Counted from the stretch's first letter, positions 14,810 through 23,226 are shown. The stretch is 64,000 bases of DNA from Eubacteriales bacterium (GCA_024655885.1 JANLFN010000002.1:96408-160407), one strand, 5' to 3'. The notes: generated by a model from the sequence alone, not told the origin. Numbers and translations: made by a program.

Positions 14810-15409
14810 TTATTTATTGGGTTTGATCATATCGAGAAATGCAAAAACAGCCCCACTGCCTTCTTCTAAAATGTCATATTTGCCGCCACACTTGCACCAG
14901 TCGATCATAATGCCGAAAATAAAACCTTGCAAATATCTGCACAATTTGTCGGTGCTTATGTCGGTTCTTATCTCTCCCTTTTCCTTACCGCTGTTGATTA
15001 TTTCTTCCACCAGTTTTCGGTGCAAATGGGCACCTACCGACTGGGGCTCAAATTCTTCCTCTATCATAATTTTGAGAAATGCTCTTGTAAAGTCCGGGCC
15101 TTGATCTTGAATGGTCCGCATATAACAGCCGATATATTCCATAATGCGCTGAATGGACGGCAGTGAAGTATTCCATACTTTTCCGCCAAACATTTTTTCA
15201 TTGACATCCGCCAATATTTCAATCACTATATCTTTTTTGGAACTAAAATATGTGTAAAACGTCCCTTTTGCCACCTTGCATTTAGCACAGATTTGACTTA
15301 TCGTCACATTTTCGTAGCCCTCTTCTATAATCAATTGCACTGCTGTTTTCAACAGCTTTTCACGTGTTTTTACTGCTTGCAGCTCTCTTTTGTTCAATTT
15401 CTTTTCCAT
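14810..15409 (-). CDS. TetR/AcrR family transcriptional regulator
   Basis: A repressor of about 199 residues. The N-terminal helix-turn-helix is typical: TREKLLKTAVQLIIEEGYENVTISQICAKCKVAKGTFYTYFSSKKDI (split here across the HTH, residues about 15-60). The C-terminal ligand domain is helical, with Cys-containing stretches (YIGCYMRTI, KCGGKYDILEE) but no known ligand signature. I prefer the ATG at 15409, preceded by AAGGTGG; a TTG two codons upstream is possible. The gene sits directly upstream of a promoter with an overlapping operator, so it probably represses the unit containing the secreted flavoprotein. A 20-codon frame with its own start site lies just before it. Confidence 0.88.
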   Translation of the reverse strand: MEKKLNKRELQAVKTREKLLKTAVQLIIEEGYENVTISQICAKCKVAKGTFYTYFSSKKDIVIEILADVNEKMFGGKVWNTSLPSIQRIMEYIGCYMRTIQDQGPDFTRAFLKIMIEEEFEPQSVGAHLHRKLVEEIINSGKEKGEIRTDISTDKLCRYLQGFIFGIMIDWCKCGGKYDILEEGSGAVFAFLDMIKPNK

Positions 15410-15432
15410 GTCCAAGTCCCACCTTATCCATC

Positions 15433-15495
15433 CTATTGTCTTTTTTCCGCTGCAAAATTCAGGAGAGCCGGGAGTCCAAACAAGCCACTTTTCAT
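15433..15495 (-). CDS. Candidate small peptide upstream of tetR, 20 aa
   Basis: A 20-codon frame between the nitroreductase and tetR genes on the same strand. AAGGAGGTG, one of the strongest ribosome sites in the region, lies ten bases before the ATG at 15495, and the stop is 23 bases before the tetR start. The peptide (KSGLFGLPALLNFAAEKRQ after Met) is amphipathic. It may be a leader peptide coupled to tetR, a small protein, or a by-chance frame behind a displaced ribosome site. Confidence 0.35.
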   Translation of the reverse strand: MKSGLFGLPALLNFAAEKRQ

Positions 15496-15604
15496 AACCA
15501 GGGCACCTCCTTTTCCCATATTTTTAATACTTCTTTTCTTCAAAATATTTATTTCTTTCTTTTTTAAACCGGAATGCGGCACACTTCCGCGCAAACATAG
15601 GCCG

Positions 15605-16126
15605 TTAAAACTTATTATAATGGAGTTTGCCGTAAAGCAGCTCGCTTTCGTCATAAGGCTTCTTCTCTTCTGCCGGATAGCCAATAGCGACAATGCATTC
15701 AACCCTGTATTTTGCAGGTATCCCCAGCACCCCTTTGATATAATCCTCTGCTTTTTGGTCGCCGGAATAAAATCTTTCTCTTACCTGAATCCAGCAAGAG
15801 CCCAGCTCCAATGACTGTGCGGTCAGCTGGATAATAATGGAGGCTATCGAAGCATCCTCTATCCACACATCGCATGCTTCCGGGTCCGCAATGACAACAA
15901 TTCCCAAAGGAGCACCTGCTAAAAACTGTGGGCCGTATTCCCTGCATCGGGACAGTTTTTGCAGTAATTCCTTATCGGTAACAGCCACGAACTCCCAGGG
16001 TCTTATGGCCCGTGAAGAAGGGGACAAAAGAGCACTCTTCAGGATGATATCTATTTTCTCCTTTTCCACTTCCCTGCCAGTGAATTTTCTTATGCTTCTT
16101 CTGGACTTTAACAGGTCAAAAAGCAT
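15605..16126 (-). CDS. Nitroreductase family FMN protein
   Basis: A 173-residue FMN-dependent NAD(P)H oxidoreductase of the compact NfnB/NADH-oxidase-like group. The N-terminal RRSIRKFTGREVEKEKIDIILKSAL pattern (FMN phosphate-binding Arg pair) is followed by SPSSRAIRPWEFVAV, and the C-terminal ECIVAIGYPAEEKKP block closes the fold. Such proteins reduce nitro, quinone or enone compounds, or flavins. An AGGAGG-type site precedes the ATG at 16126. It could form a transcript with the small frame and tetR to its left. The substrate cannot be predicted. Confidence 0.88.
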   Translation of the reverse strand: MLFDLLKSRRSIRKFTGREVEKEKIDIILKSALLSPSSRAIRPWEFVAVTDKELLQKLSRCREYGPQFLAGAPLGIVVIADPEACDVWIEDASIASIIIQLTAQSLELGSCWIQVRERFYSGDQKAEDYIKGVLGIPAKYRVECIVAIGYPAEEKKPYDESELLYGKLHYNKF

Positions 16127-16463
16127 GCAAAACTACCTCCTATTCCTATGTCATATAGGTAATTGTATTATTGGGAAATATTGTTGTCAACATTAACCTC
16201 ACGCCTCCCTTTAAAAACAAACTTAAAATCGCAGCCAATCAAAGCCATTCTTGCATTCCGGCATGAAAATTTTAACCTTCTCCCTCATTCGTTGGTAATA
16301 AAAATCAATTTTTATTTCGACATTAGCTTCTCTTGTATGGCCAAAAATATTACAGCCATCATACCGCAAACCACATTCTATTTACGTATCTATAGCTACG
16401 TAAAAAAGTCAATTTAATTGGTATAATGAATTCAGAGGCAAAAATAAAAGTGAGGTGTTTCAA
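16127..16463. other. Intergenic region with divergent control sites
   Basis: This 337-base gap separates the leftward nitroreductase from the rightward ferredoxin. Apart from the operator and promoter at 16381-16427 I see no gene, hairpin or RNA element. Confidence 0.6.
16381..16427 (+). promoter_or_regulatory. Ferredoxin promoter with class-II Crp/Fnr-type site
   Basis: TTTACGTA (16381-16388) and TACGTAAA (16397-16404) form a perfect 8-bp inverted repeat with an eight-base spacer. TATAAT follows at 16422-16427, and no TTGACA-like box is present. The centre of symmetry, 16392.5, lies 41.5 bases before the predicted start near 16434, exactly the position of class-II activation by Crp/Fnr proteins. 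A closely related site lies in the leader of the Crp/Fnr gene downstream. Confidence 0.75.
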
Positions 16464-16652
16464 ATGAAAGCACGTGTAGACAGAGAAAAGTGCATAGGTT
16501 GTGGACTTTGTACCAATATTTGTCCTGAGGTCTTTGAACTTGATGAAGAGGGCCTTGCAAGGGTAAAAGTTTCGGAAATCCCTGAGAGTTCGGCGGAAGC
16601 TGCCGGCGAAGCAGCAGATTCGTGTCCTGCCGAAGCAATTTCAATTGAATAA
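16464..16652 (+). CDS. Single-cluster [4Fe-4S] ferredoxin
   Basis: A 62-residue ferredoxin. I start at the ATG at 16464, preceded by GAGGTG; a TTG three codons upstream is in frame. Cys10, Cys13 and Cys16 (CIGCGLC) plus the C-terminal Cys in DSCPAEAIS ligate one [4Fe-4S] cluster, as in Thermotoga maritima ferredoxin, which it resembles along its length. Cys20 is also present, but its usual disulfide partner is missing. It can carry low-potential electrons to or from the flavoenzymes, CODH or hydrogenases. Expression is probably activated by the neighbouring Crp/Fnr protein. Confidence 0.95.
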   Translation: MKARVDREKCIGCGLCTNICPEVFELDEEGLARVKVSEIPESSAEAAGEAADSCPAEAISIE

Positions 16653-16827
16653 CCGATTCACGCGGCCTCCATGGCCAACCGGGTTTGTTGCAGCAAATGC
16701 CCCATGAACTTATAACGGAGTTTGATTTGCCCCCCATTGAATTTACAGGCTCTGAAAACTTGAAGCAATAAGCCGGTGGGATTCTGTGGGCCACTAAAAG
16801 TAAAAAGATACAGACTTTATCGAATAC

Positions 16828-16856
16828 TTGCATTATGAAAGATATTATTCTATAAT
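16828..16856 (+). promoter_or_regulatory. Sigma-A promoter of the Crp/Fnr gene
   Basis: TTGCAT (16828-16833), 17-base spacer, TATAAT (16851-16856). Predicted start near 16863. Confidence 0.82.
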
Positions 16857-16866
16857 AGAAAAATAA

Positions 16867-16888
16867 TTACGTATCCCAGGTTACGCAG
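16867..16888 (+). promoter_or_regulatory. Autoregulatory Crp/Fnr-type site in the leader
   Basis: TTACGTATC-N6-TACGCA, matching the ferredoxin site TTACGTATC-N6-TACGTA in both half-sites. It lies about 15 bases downstream of the predicted start, a position that fits repression of the regulator's own gene. Confidence 0.65.
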
Positions 16889-16902
16889 ATAGGGTGATGA
16901 AT

Positions 16903-17595
16903 ATGAATTCCAGCTGGCTTGAAGTAATATCAAAATCCACTCTTTTTAAAGGGGTAGCTGAGGAAGAAATCCCAAGAATACTTGATTGTTTAAATTCTAA
17001 GGTTGTGGACTATAAAAAAAATGAGTATGTCGCACTGGCAGATGAAGTATTTAACGGGGTTGGACTTGTTTTAAACGGTGAAGTGGCTGTTATTAAAGAA
17101 AATTACAGTGGAAGCCGTACCTTTTTGGCAGTTTTCAAAAAGGGGGATCTGGTTGGAGAAATAATTGCCTTTTATGGAGAAAATAAGTGGCCGGCAACGG
17201 TTTTAGCTCAATCCGATTGCACCATCATGTATATTCATCCCGAGAAAATTTTGGATGTTTGCGATAAAGTTTGTTCCTCTCATAAGGCCTTAATTTCCAA
17301 TATGGTAAGAATAATTTCCAAAAAGGCCTTTCTTTTAAACAGAAAGGTTGAATATCTAACGATTAAAAGTATGAACGGCAAACTCAGCAAATACCTTCTT
17401 GAGCAGTATAAGAAAGCCGGAAGTTCCACATTTACGATACCTTTAAACCGTGAGGAGCTGGCAGACTTTTTGAATGTTTCAAGGCCATCCATGTCCAGGG
17501 AGCTGTGCAAAATGCGAGATAGCGGTATCATTGATTTCTACAGGGAATCAATAAGAATCATCAACCCTGTGAAACTGGAGGAAATGCTTGAATAA
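16903..17595 (+). CDS. Crp/Fnr family transcriptional regulator
   Basis: About 231 residues. The N-terminal cyclic-nucleotide-binding-type beta-barrel (residues about 12-120, LVLNGEVAVIKEN, FKKGDLVGEI) lacks the canonical cAMP-binding R-S motif. The long dimer helix spans about 130-165, and the C-terminal winged helix contains LNREELADFLNVSRPSMSRELCKM with the recognition helix. Several Cys are present (DCL, SDCT, VCDKVCSSH), but no clear four-Cys Fe-S pattern, so a redox or haem ligand is possible but not shown. I choose the ATG at 16903 behind AGGGTGA; ATG 16897 and GTG 16894 are alternatives. Matching operators upstream of the ferredoxin and of itself point to a small redox regulon. Confidence 0.9.
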   Translation: MNSSWLEVISKSTLFKGVAEEEIPRILDCLNSKVVDYKKNEYVALADEVFNGVGLVLNGEVAVIKENYSGSRTFLAVFKKGDLVGEIIAFYGENKWPATVLAQSDCTIMYIHPEKILDVCDKVCSSHKALISNMVRIISKKAFLLNRKVEYLTIKSMNGKLSKYLLEQYKKAGSSTFTIPLNREELADFLNVSRPSMSRELCKMRDSGIIDFYRESIRIINPVKLEEMLE

Positions 17596-17646
17596 TATTA
17601 CTCCTGGGATTTTTTTCATCACGATATTTATACCCCTTTTCCAGTA

Positions 17647-17702
17647 CCAGTGCTTTTTAACATAACAAAACTCTAATATATTCAAAATGTTAAAAAGCAC
17701 TG
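17647..17702 (+). repeat. Dispersed repeat, copies 2 and 3, arranged as an inverted repeat
   Basis: Positions 17647-17669 are identical over 23 nt to the minus-strand copy at 31709-31731. Within it CAGTGCTTTTTAACAT (17648-17663) pairs perfectly with the reverse copy at 17687-17702, giving 16-bp arms around a 23-base loop. It begins 51 bases after the Crp/Fnr stop. The hairpin has no U-run of its own; a separate terminator follows. Confidence 0.85.
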
Positions 17703-17713
17703 CTTTGATTGTT

Positions 17714-17765
17714 GTGCCCCGCTTCCAGAACCGAATTCTGTTATGGGACGGGGCACCGGTTTTTT
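17714..17765 (+). terminator. Terminator of the Crp/Fnr gene
   Basis: GTGCCCC (17714-17720) and an inner TCC pair with GGA and GGGGCAC (17750-17756), followed by CGG and six T. Confidence 0.85.
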
Positions 17766-17786
17766 AATGTTGAACCATTATACCCC

Positions 17787-19103
17787 TTATTTCCTGCCTA
17801 CTCCCTGATATACAAAACCGGCGTTTTTAACATGCTCCGGTTCGTACATATTCCTCAAATCAATGAAAACACACCTATTGACAATTGATTTTAGCTTTTT
17901 GAAATCAAGATGCCTGAACTGCTCCCACTCGGTAAACAGCACAATGCAGTCGCTGTTTCTGCAGGCGGAGTAGACACTGTCGCAATAATGTATATTGAGC
18001 AAAGGATAGCTCTTTTTTGCGTTGGGCATGGCTTTTGGGTCATATACCTTTACTGTTGCCCCTTTATCCAGCAATTCCTCTATAACTGCAATAGCAGGCG
18101 ATTCCCGAATATCATCGGTTTCCGGCTTGAAGGCGATTCCCAGAATGGTTATTGTTTTATTTTTCAGCTTACCGGCAGCCTTTTTGATTTTATTCAGCAT
18201 TCGTTTTTTTTGGATGCCATTGACCTCCAGCACACTTTTGACTATCCTGGGTGTATATCCCAGAGCTTTCCCCATATTCAGAAGTGCTTTTGCATCCTTC
18301 GGCAAACAGCTTCCGCCAAAACCGGGCCCGGGATTCAAGTATCCGGCCCCTATCCTGCTGTCCATCCCCATAGCTTTTGATACAACACTTATATCAGCGC
18401 CGCAGCATTCACACATATTGGCAATTTCATTTATAAAGCTTATCCTGGTGGCTAAAAATGCATTGGAAGCATATTTTATCATTTCCGCCGTCTCAACTCC
18501 TGTAACAAAAAAAGGAATGTCGTGGAGTATTTGGAGATTGTATATTTCCTTCATTATGTTCACAGCCTTGGTACTTTCCGCTCCAATAGCTATCCTGTCG
18601 GGATTGATAAAATCCTTTACCGCCATTCCTTCTCTGAGAAATTCCGGGTTGGAAACAACATCAAAGCTTATGGATTTATTCCGTTGAAGCAGTATATTGT
18701 TCACTTCATCCTTAACGGCCCTTCCTGTTCCCACGGGTACCGTACTCTTATTTATAATAAGCTTGTAATCCTCCATGTATCGAGCTATTTCCTTTGCGGC
18801 ATGGAATACATATTGAAGATCGGTCGAACCATCCGCAAGCGTAGGTGTGCCCACACATATAAATATGGCTGCGGCGTGCTCCACCGACTCCCTTATATCT
18901 GTAGTAAACTTGAGAGTTCCCCTGCGGACATTGTTTTTAATGATATTTTCCAGCCCCGGTTCATATATAGGTACCACACACCTTTTCAATTTGCTGATCT
19001 TTTCTTCGTCAATATCGGCGCAAAGCACGTTCATCCCGAACTCTGCAAGGCAGGCTCCCGTGACCAGACCAACATATCCAGTGCCTATAACTGAGATGTT
19101 CAT
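17787..19103 (-). CDS. ugd: UDP-glucose 6-dehydrogenase
   Basis: A 438-residue enzyme that oxidises UDP-glucose twice to UDP-glucuronate with NAD. The N-terminal Rossmann domain (ISVIGTGYVGLVTGACLAEFG), the substrate and catalytic segment GPGFGGSCLPKDAKAL with the nucleophilic Cys, and the C-terminal UDP-binding domain (ILGIAFKPETDDIRESPA) are all intact. Length is normal for the TuaD/Ugd family. It follows the CotSA-type glycosyltransferase on the same strand with an 11-base gap, which suggests supply of uronic acid for a spore-surface or exopolysaccharide. Confidence 0.95.
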   Translation of the reverse strand: MNISVIGTGYVGLVTGACLAEFGMNVLCADIDEEKISKLKRCVVPIYEPGLENIIKNNVRRGTLKFTTDIRESVEHAAAIFICVGTPTLADGSTDLQYVFHAAKEIARYMEDYKLIINKSTVPVGTGRAVKDEVNNILLQRNKSISFDVVSNPEFLREGMAVKDFINPDRIAIGAESTKAVNIMKEIYNLQILHDIPFFVTGVETAEMIKYASNAFLATRISFINEIANMCECCGADISVVSKAMGMDSRIGAGYLNPGPGFGGSCLPKDAKALLNMGKALGYTPRIVKSVLEVNGIQKKRMLNKIKKAAGKLKNKTITILGIAFKPETDDIRESPAIAVIEELLDKGATVKVYDPKAMPNAKKSYPLLNIHYCDSVYSACRNSDCIVLFTEWEQFRHLDFKKLKSIVNRCVFIDLRNMYEPEHVKNAGFVYQGVGRK

Positions 19104-19114
19104 AGCAATTCTCC

Positions 19115-20533
19115 TTAATAATTCCTGTTACGCCATTTTTCAAGGTAGTTCCTGTATGTCTCCGAAAGGGCGGAATAATCTATCTGTCGTGCTGCCGTCT
19201 TTCTTCCGGCTTCTGTTTTTTGCCGGCTTTTTGCTTGGGAAGCTGTTTCCGTTTTTCTCAGCGTCTTGATCTGGGGAGCTGCTTCCTTATTGGGCAGGGG
19301 CTTTACACGGGCGCCATTTTCCAGTTTTTGCTGTATCTTTTGCCGAGGGATCTCTTCCACTCCTTTGGCAGGTACCTTAAGTTTTTCTTCAACACGGGCA
19401 AATGCTTGCAGGACCTCAGTTGCAACCCTCTCCCAACTGTACATTCTCTCAGCCAGCATTCGGCCTGTTCTCCCCATCTCCTGGATCTTTGAAGGCCTGT
19501 TTAGAAAATAGTCTATAGAATCGGCCAAAGCATCCGGATTGCTGTAGTCATCTACAACCAGTCCATTTCCTTTGCCTGACACCACTTCAGCATTTCCTCC
19601 CCTGTTTGTTGTTATTATTGGCAGTCCTGCAGCCATGGCTTCATAGTGAACCCTTGCCAGAGGCTCATTCCACTGCGACGCGCACACGAAAATATCGCCA
19701 AGATTATAGTGGCTGATCACTTCGGAAGGAGGCAAGAAACCTGTAAAAACAATGGGGCCGGTTAAGCTTTTTGAAAGATTTTCAACGGATTTTGTATAAT
19801 CGTCCGACATATTCCCGCCATACCATTTGCTGCCTATAATGACCAGCGCAACATTACGGTGCACATCCATTACTCTCTTCATTGCTTTCAGCAGTACATG
19901 AACTCCCTTTTTTACACTCAACCGCCCAACAAACAAGACCACCCTGTAGTTTTGGATTTTATATTTCTCCTTAAGCCTTTTCTTATTGGCAGCGCCTTCC
20001 TTTGTCCAGTTTGGCTTGTATTTGTCCGTATCGGCACCGGAATATACAACATTCAGCTTGCTCTCGGCTTCAGGGTAAAGGTTTTTTACCCTATCGGCAA
20101 TAAATCTGCTGACCGTATTAATAAATTCTAGCTTTGATATGCACTCCACCGCTTTTGCAGGCGGCAGCTTTTCAGTTGCAAACATTTCATTGTGAAGGCT
20201 TAGGCTAAACCTGGTGCCGGGTAAAACACTGCTTAGCTCAAGCACCCATGCAGGCCTGTTGAAAACATGTACTAAATCAAAATTTTTTGTCAGTTTATTT
20301 TTCAAGTTGTTTACATATCCCATTTCGTCCTTTGCCGGAACCCGGATATACCTTACCCCATCCTTTTCCTCCTCCTGCGGCAAACCAGGGTAATCTATAC
20401 TAAAAACTGTAATATTATGGTGTTTTGAAATATATGGAAGGATCCCGTCAATATATAATTGAACTGCACCACCTGCTATTGGAGGTACAGGGAGTTTCTC
20501 TGAACTGATCAACGCTATATTCAATTTACTCAC
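19115..20533 (-). CDS. Spore-coat CotSA-like family 4 glycosyltransferase
   Basis: A 472-residue GT-B glycosyltransferase. The N-terminal domain has the Gly-rich loop PPIAGGAVQLY; the C-terminal domain has the nucleotide-sugar site VVLFVGRLSVKKGVHVLLKA and the E-x7-E type region RVHYEAMAAGLPIITTNRGGNAEVV. Residues about 375-472 form an extra Lys/Thr/Gln-rich basic tail with repeated KTE- and RKTE-like units, not part of the GT fold and probably a surface-binding region. It overlaps the upstream CotS-family gene by eight bases, implying translational coupling. The match to CotSA of Bacillus subtilis is by overall pattern and gene context. Confidence 0.85.
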   Translation of the reverse strand: MSKLNIALISSEKLPVPPIAGGAVQLYIDGILPYISKHHNITVFSIDYPGLPQEEEKDGVRYIRVPAKDEMGYVNNLKNKLTKNFDLVHVFNRPAWVLELSSVLPGTRFSLSLHNEMFATEKLPPAKAVECISKLEFINTVSRFIADRVKNLYPEAESKLNVVYSGADTDKYKPNWTKEGAANKKRLKEKYKIQNYRVVLFVGRLSVKKGVHVLLKAMKRVMDVHRNVALVIIGSKWYGGNMSDDYTKSVENLSKSLTGPIVFTGFLPPSEVISHYNLGDIFVCASQWNEPLARVHYEAMAAGLPIITTNRGGNAEVVSGKGNGLVVDDYSNPDALADSIDYFLNRPSKIQEMGRTGRMLAERMYSWERVATEVLQAFARVEEKLKVPAKGVEEIPRQKIQQKLENGARVKPLPNKEAAPQIKTLRKTETASQAKSRQKTEAGRKTAARQIDYSALSETYRNYLEKWRNRNY

Positions 20534-21554
20534 CCCTTTTCAGTAAATCCACCAGCAAGGATACTTTTGCTTTCTCCAGTTTTGCTATTCTTTCAATTTC
20601 AACCGGTTTAAGCCGCTTATTGTTATCAAACTGATTTTTCAACAGTCCAAAAAACCAATGGGGGAACAACAGGTCTACATACAGGATTTCTTTTTCCTTT
20701 TGGCTCATGGGATTAACCGAACCATACCACTCCAGAACAGCTTTTATTGTATTTTTGTCCCATTGGTTTTTATTCTCAGCAAGTTTGCCTATGATTTTCC
20801 GTAAATCACGCGCCGGCAAATCGAAGGTGACGCCGTCGAGATCAAGTACGGTCACCCCTTTGTCAGTAGAAATAACATTCCCCGGACCGAAATCCTGATG
20901 GCAGAGAACAATACTGGAAGAACCTTCGGCTGTCAAATCCCTGTAAGATGTTTTATCAAGCAATTCCAGAGCCTGATTTGCCATATCCACCATGGTGTCA
21001 ACACAACCTAAGAACGCTTTATCTGAGGGAATGGACTCCCTGCTCTTTGCAGCTTCCTTCCAGGCAAGCATCCTGTTTTTCATGGAATTATACTGTTCAG
21101 GCCATTTTGCCAGTTTTGTCGATACTCTCGAATTTTCCGGAGGTTTATACCCTTTGGATGCTCTATGAAATCCGGCCAGCCCAAGGATGGCTATGCGCAA
21201 GTCGGCAGGATTGCCGAAATTGAGATCCTTTCCCTGCAGCCATTCATATGCAGCAAAGAGCTGGTCATCATACTGCACAATGGGTTGGTTCCTTTTATCC
21301 AAAATAACACGAGGTACATTCCCCCCTGATTTACTGATAAAAATCTGGGCATTAACTGAAAAAAGCGCCTTATCATAGGACTGCTTCAACCTTTTCAGGC
21401 ATAAATAACCCTCTCTCGTTTTGATCTTCCATACCGTTTTAATGGTTCCACTCTGAACTACCGCGATATTTTCCGGCACTATGCCATATCTCTCCAATAC
21501 TTTGGCCGCCAATGAATTCAGAGTTTTATCCGTTTCCATCCGTTGATTGTCCAC
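20526..21554 (-). CDS. CotS family spore-coat protein (kinase-like fold), copy A
   Basis: A 342-residue protein of the CotS/CotI family, with an aminoglycoside-phosphotransferase-like fold. LCHQDFGPGNVI matches the catalytic HxDxxxxN loop and VLDLDG the metal-binding segment, so kinase activity is possible; CotH and CotI relatives are known spore-coat kinases or scaffolds. A second gene of the same length and pattern lies directly upstream at 21580. Its end overlaps the CotSA-like gene by eight bases. Expression is expected in the mother cell, but no sigma-K or sigma-E promoter was identified. Confidence 0.85.
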   Translation of the reverse strand: MDNQRMETDKTLNSLAAKVLERYGIVPENIAVVQSGTIKTVWKIKTREGYLCLKRLKQSYDKALFSVNAQIFISKSGGNVPRVILDKRNQPIVQYDDQLFAAYEWLQGKDLNFGNPADLRIAILGLAGFHRASKGYKPPENSRVSTKLAKWPEQYNSMKNRMLAWKEAAKSRESIPSDKAFLGCVDTMVDMANQALELLDKTSYRDLTAEGSSSIVLCHQDFGPGNVISTDKGVTVLDLDGVTFDLPARDLRKIIGKLAENKNQWDKNTIKAVLEWYGSVNPMSQKEKEILYVDLLFPHWFFGLLKNQFDNNKRLKPVEIERIAKLEKAKVSLLVDLLKRGE

Positions 21555-21579
21555 ATTCCTTCATCCCTTTCCAGCGCCA

Positions 21580-22608
21580 TCATGCGGGTATTAGCGAATC
21601 AAATCTATCCATAACAGGAGTTATCGTCTTTTCAAGCGCAGACATCTCCTTTATTCTCTCCAGGTATTTTTCTTTAGACCATTCCTTATCTCTTTGGTAA
21701 TAGTATTTATTCATCGCCCCTATGAAAAGGTGCGGAAATAAAATGTCCAGCCCTACAACCTTCCATTCATCCCTGGTAAGGGGATTTTCCGATTGGTAAT
21801 ACCCGAAAATTTTCTTAGTGAGCTCCACATCCCATTTGCCGTTCTTTTTCATTACTTTATTTAAAAGTTTTCGAATATCTCTGGCAGGAATATCGATGGT
21901 TATTGAGTCGGTATCAAGAACATACAGCTTTCCTGATGCGGTCAACACTAAATTCCCGGCCGCAAAATCCTGATGGCAAAGACACCCTGTGCTCTTAGCC
22001 TTGTTAACCCATGCCGCATATTCTTCACACCTTAAGCCCTCTATGGCTTTCCACGCCCGCGAATAGAAGTAAGGAAATTCTTCTATCACTGTTTTTCCAA
22101 TTGGGTCAGCAGCTTTTTTTTCCAGTTCCTTTTTATAGAAGCTGTTCATATCCTCAATCTGCTGCTGATAATCATCAATCCAGGTCCCAAGATGGCACTT
22201 GGGTTTTGAATCAGGCGGGGGCCTGAAGCCGGCGGAAGCTTTGTGGAACCTTGCCATTTCCCTGACTATAATAGCAAGGTGCTGTGAGCCGTAAGTCGGA
22301 TTTTTTCCCTCAATTGCATCCAGTAGTACATAACAGGTATCATTTATGTTAACAAAATCCCTGCCATCTTTTGCTTTATTTACAGCCGGCATCAGCACAC
22401 CATTTTGTGTAAGATGGCTGACGGCAGAAAGAATGAATTTCAAAGTACTTTCGGAATTTGATATTTTTTTGAGAACTTTCATGCCCGAAGAGGTTTTTAT
22501 CCACCAAACGCCTTTTTTATCCTTATAGGTTTCATTTCTAATGCCTGATACTTTTATATCATAGTTGCTTAAAACTTCGTCCAAGGGCTCCCGGCTTACC
22601 AATGGCAA
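21580..22608 (-). CDS. CotS family spore-coat protein (kinase-like fold), copy B
   Basis: 342 residues, the same length as its downstream neighbour and paralogous to it. The catalytic-loop equivalent is LCHQDFAAGNLV and the following metal segment is LDTDS rather than LDLDG. A conserved C-terminal block VGLDILFPHLFIGAMNKYY parallels VDLLFPHWFFGLLKNQF in copy A. The two copies are 25 bases apart on the same strand and appear to be the first genes of a coat operon running into the CotSA-like and ugd genes. It is preceded by GGAGAGAT. Confidence 0.85.
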   Translation of the reverse strand: MPLVSREPLDEVLSNYDIKVSGIRNETYKDKKGVWWIKTSSGMKVLKKISNSESTLKFILSAVSHLTQNGVLMPAVNKAKDGRDFVNINDTCYVLLDAIEGKNPTYGSQHLAIIVREMARFHKASAGFRPPPDSKPKCHLGTWIDDYQQQIEDMNSFYKKELEKKAADPIGKTVIEEFPYFYSRAWKAIEGLRCEEYAAWVNKAKSTGCLCHQDFAAGNLVLTASGKLYVLDTDSITIDIPARDIRKLLNKVMKKNGKWDVELTKKIFGYYQSENPLTRDEWKVVGLDILFPHLFIGAMNKYYYQRDKEWSKEKYLERIKEMSALEKTITPVMDRFDSLIPA

Positions 22609-22640
22609 AATTATCTCTCCTTTCCTATAGTCCTATGGGT

Positions 22641-22687
22641 ACAAGAAAGAAGCGAAGGGTTGGAAATTTATGCTCCAACCCCTCCGC
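22641..22687 (-). terminator. Terminator between the small hypothetical gene and the coat operon
   Basis: On the minus strand GCGGAGGGGTTGGA pairs with TCCAACCCTTCGC with one bulge, followed by TTCTTTCTT (22641-22651). It ends the gene at 22749-22979. Confidence 0.75.
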
Positions 22688-22748
22688 TCAGTTTCCGAAA
22701 CGGCAAGGACAGAGTTAATCTCCCTTGCTGATAATCTAGGGGTGTTCT

Positions 22749-22979
22749 CTATTCTGCGGCTTCTTCAGTGAGATTATTTTCCCAGGAAATCTTGATTGCT
22801 AATGAGCCTCCGTCCTCATCCACAGAATATTTGACTTTGTAATCCAGGCCTGCTTCATCAGGAATTTCAACGTTCTGTCCTTCCACTACCAGGCAGTTTC
22901 CAAAAATGTCTTTCAAAACACTCTGCAGATATTGTTTGAGGTCCGCTTTTGTGCCCTGGGATTCATTCTGGTATTTCAT
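22749..22979 (-). CDS. Small acidic hypothetical protein, 76 aa
   Basis: A short soluble protein rich in Glu and Asp. GAGGGTG lies a few bases before the ATG at 22979 and a clear terminator follows, so it is probably a single-gene unit. The C-terminal strand LAIKISWENN recalls the alternating hydrophobic pattern with Trp of the amphi-Trp family, but the match is too short to assign. Position next to spore-coat genes is the only functional hint. Confidence 0.65.
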   Translation of the reverse strand: MKYQNESQGTKADLKQYLQSVLKDIFGNCLVVEGQNVEIPDEAGLDYKVKYSVDEDGGSLAIKISWENNLTEEAAE

Positions 22980-23226
22980 TCAATGACACCCTCCTTATTT
23001 ATTTTTTTTGAGCTGAAAGTATTGCTCATTAACATAATATTAATATTTTTATATTATGTTACCAAAACCGGAAAATTTATGATATGACAACAGGAACAGC
23101 AGAGATTGTGAAAAGAAGATAATCAGAAATAAGTTTTTAAAATACAGCGTCAGGGTCGCAATTTCGGCCCGTCATGCTATAAGGAGGACATTCCTCAGTC
23201 CGCAGAAATTATGAGTATATATTCCA

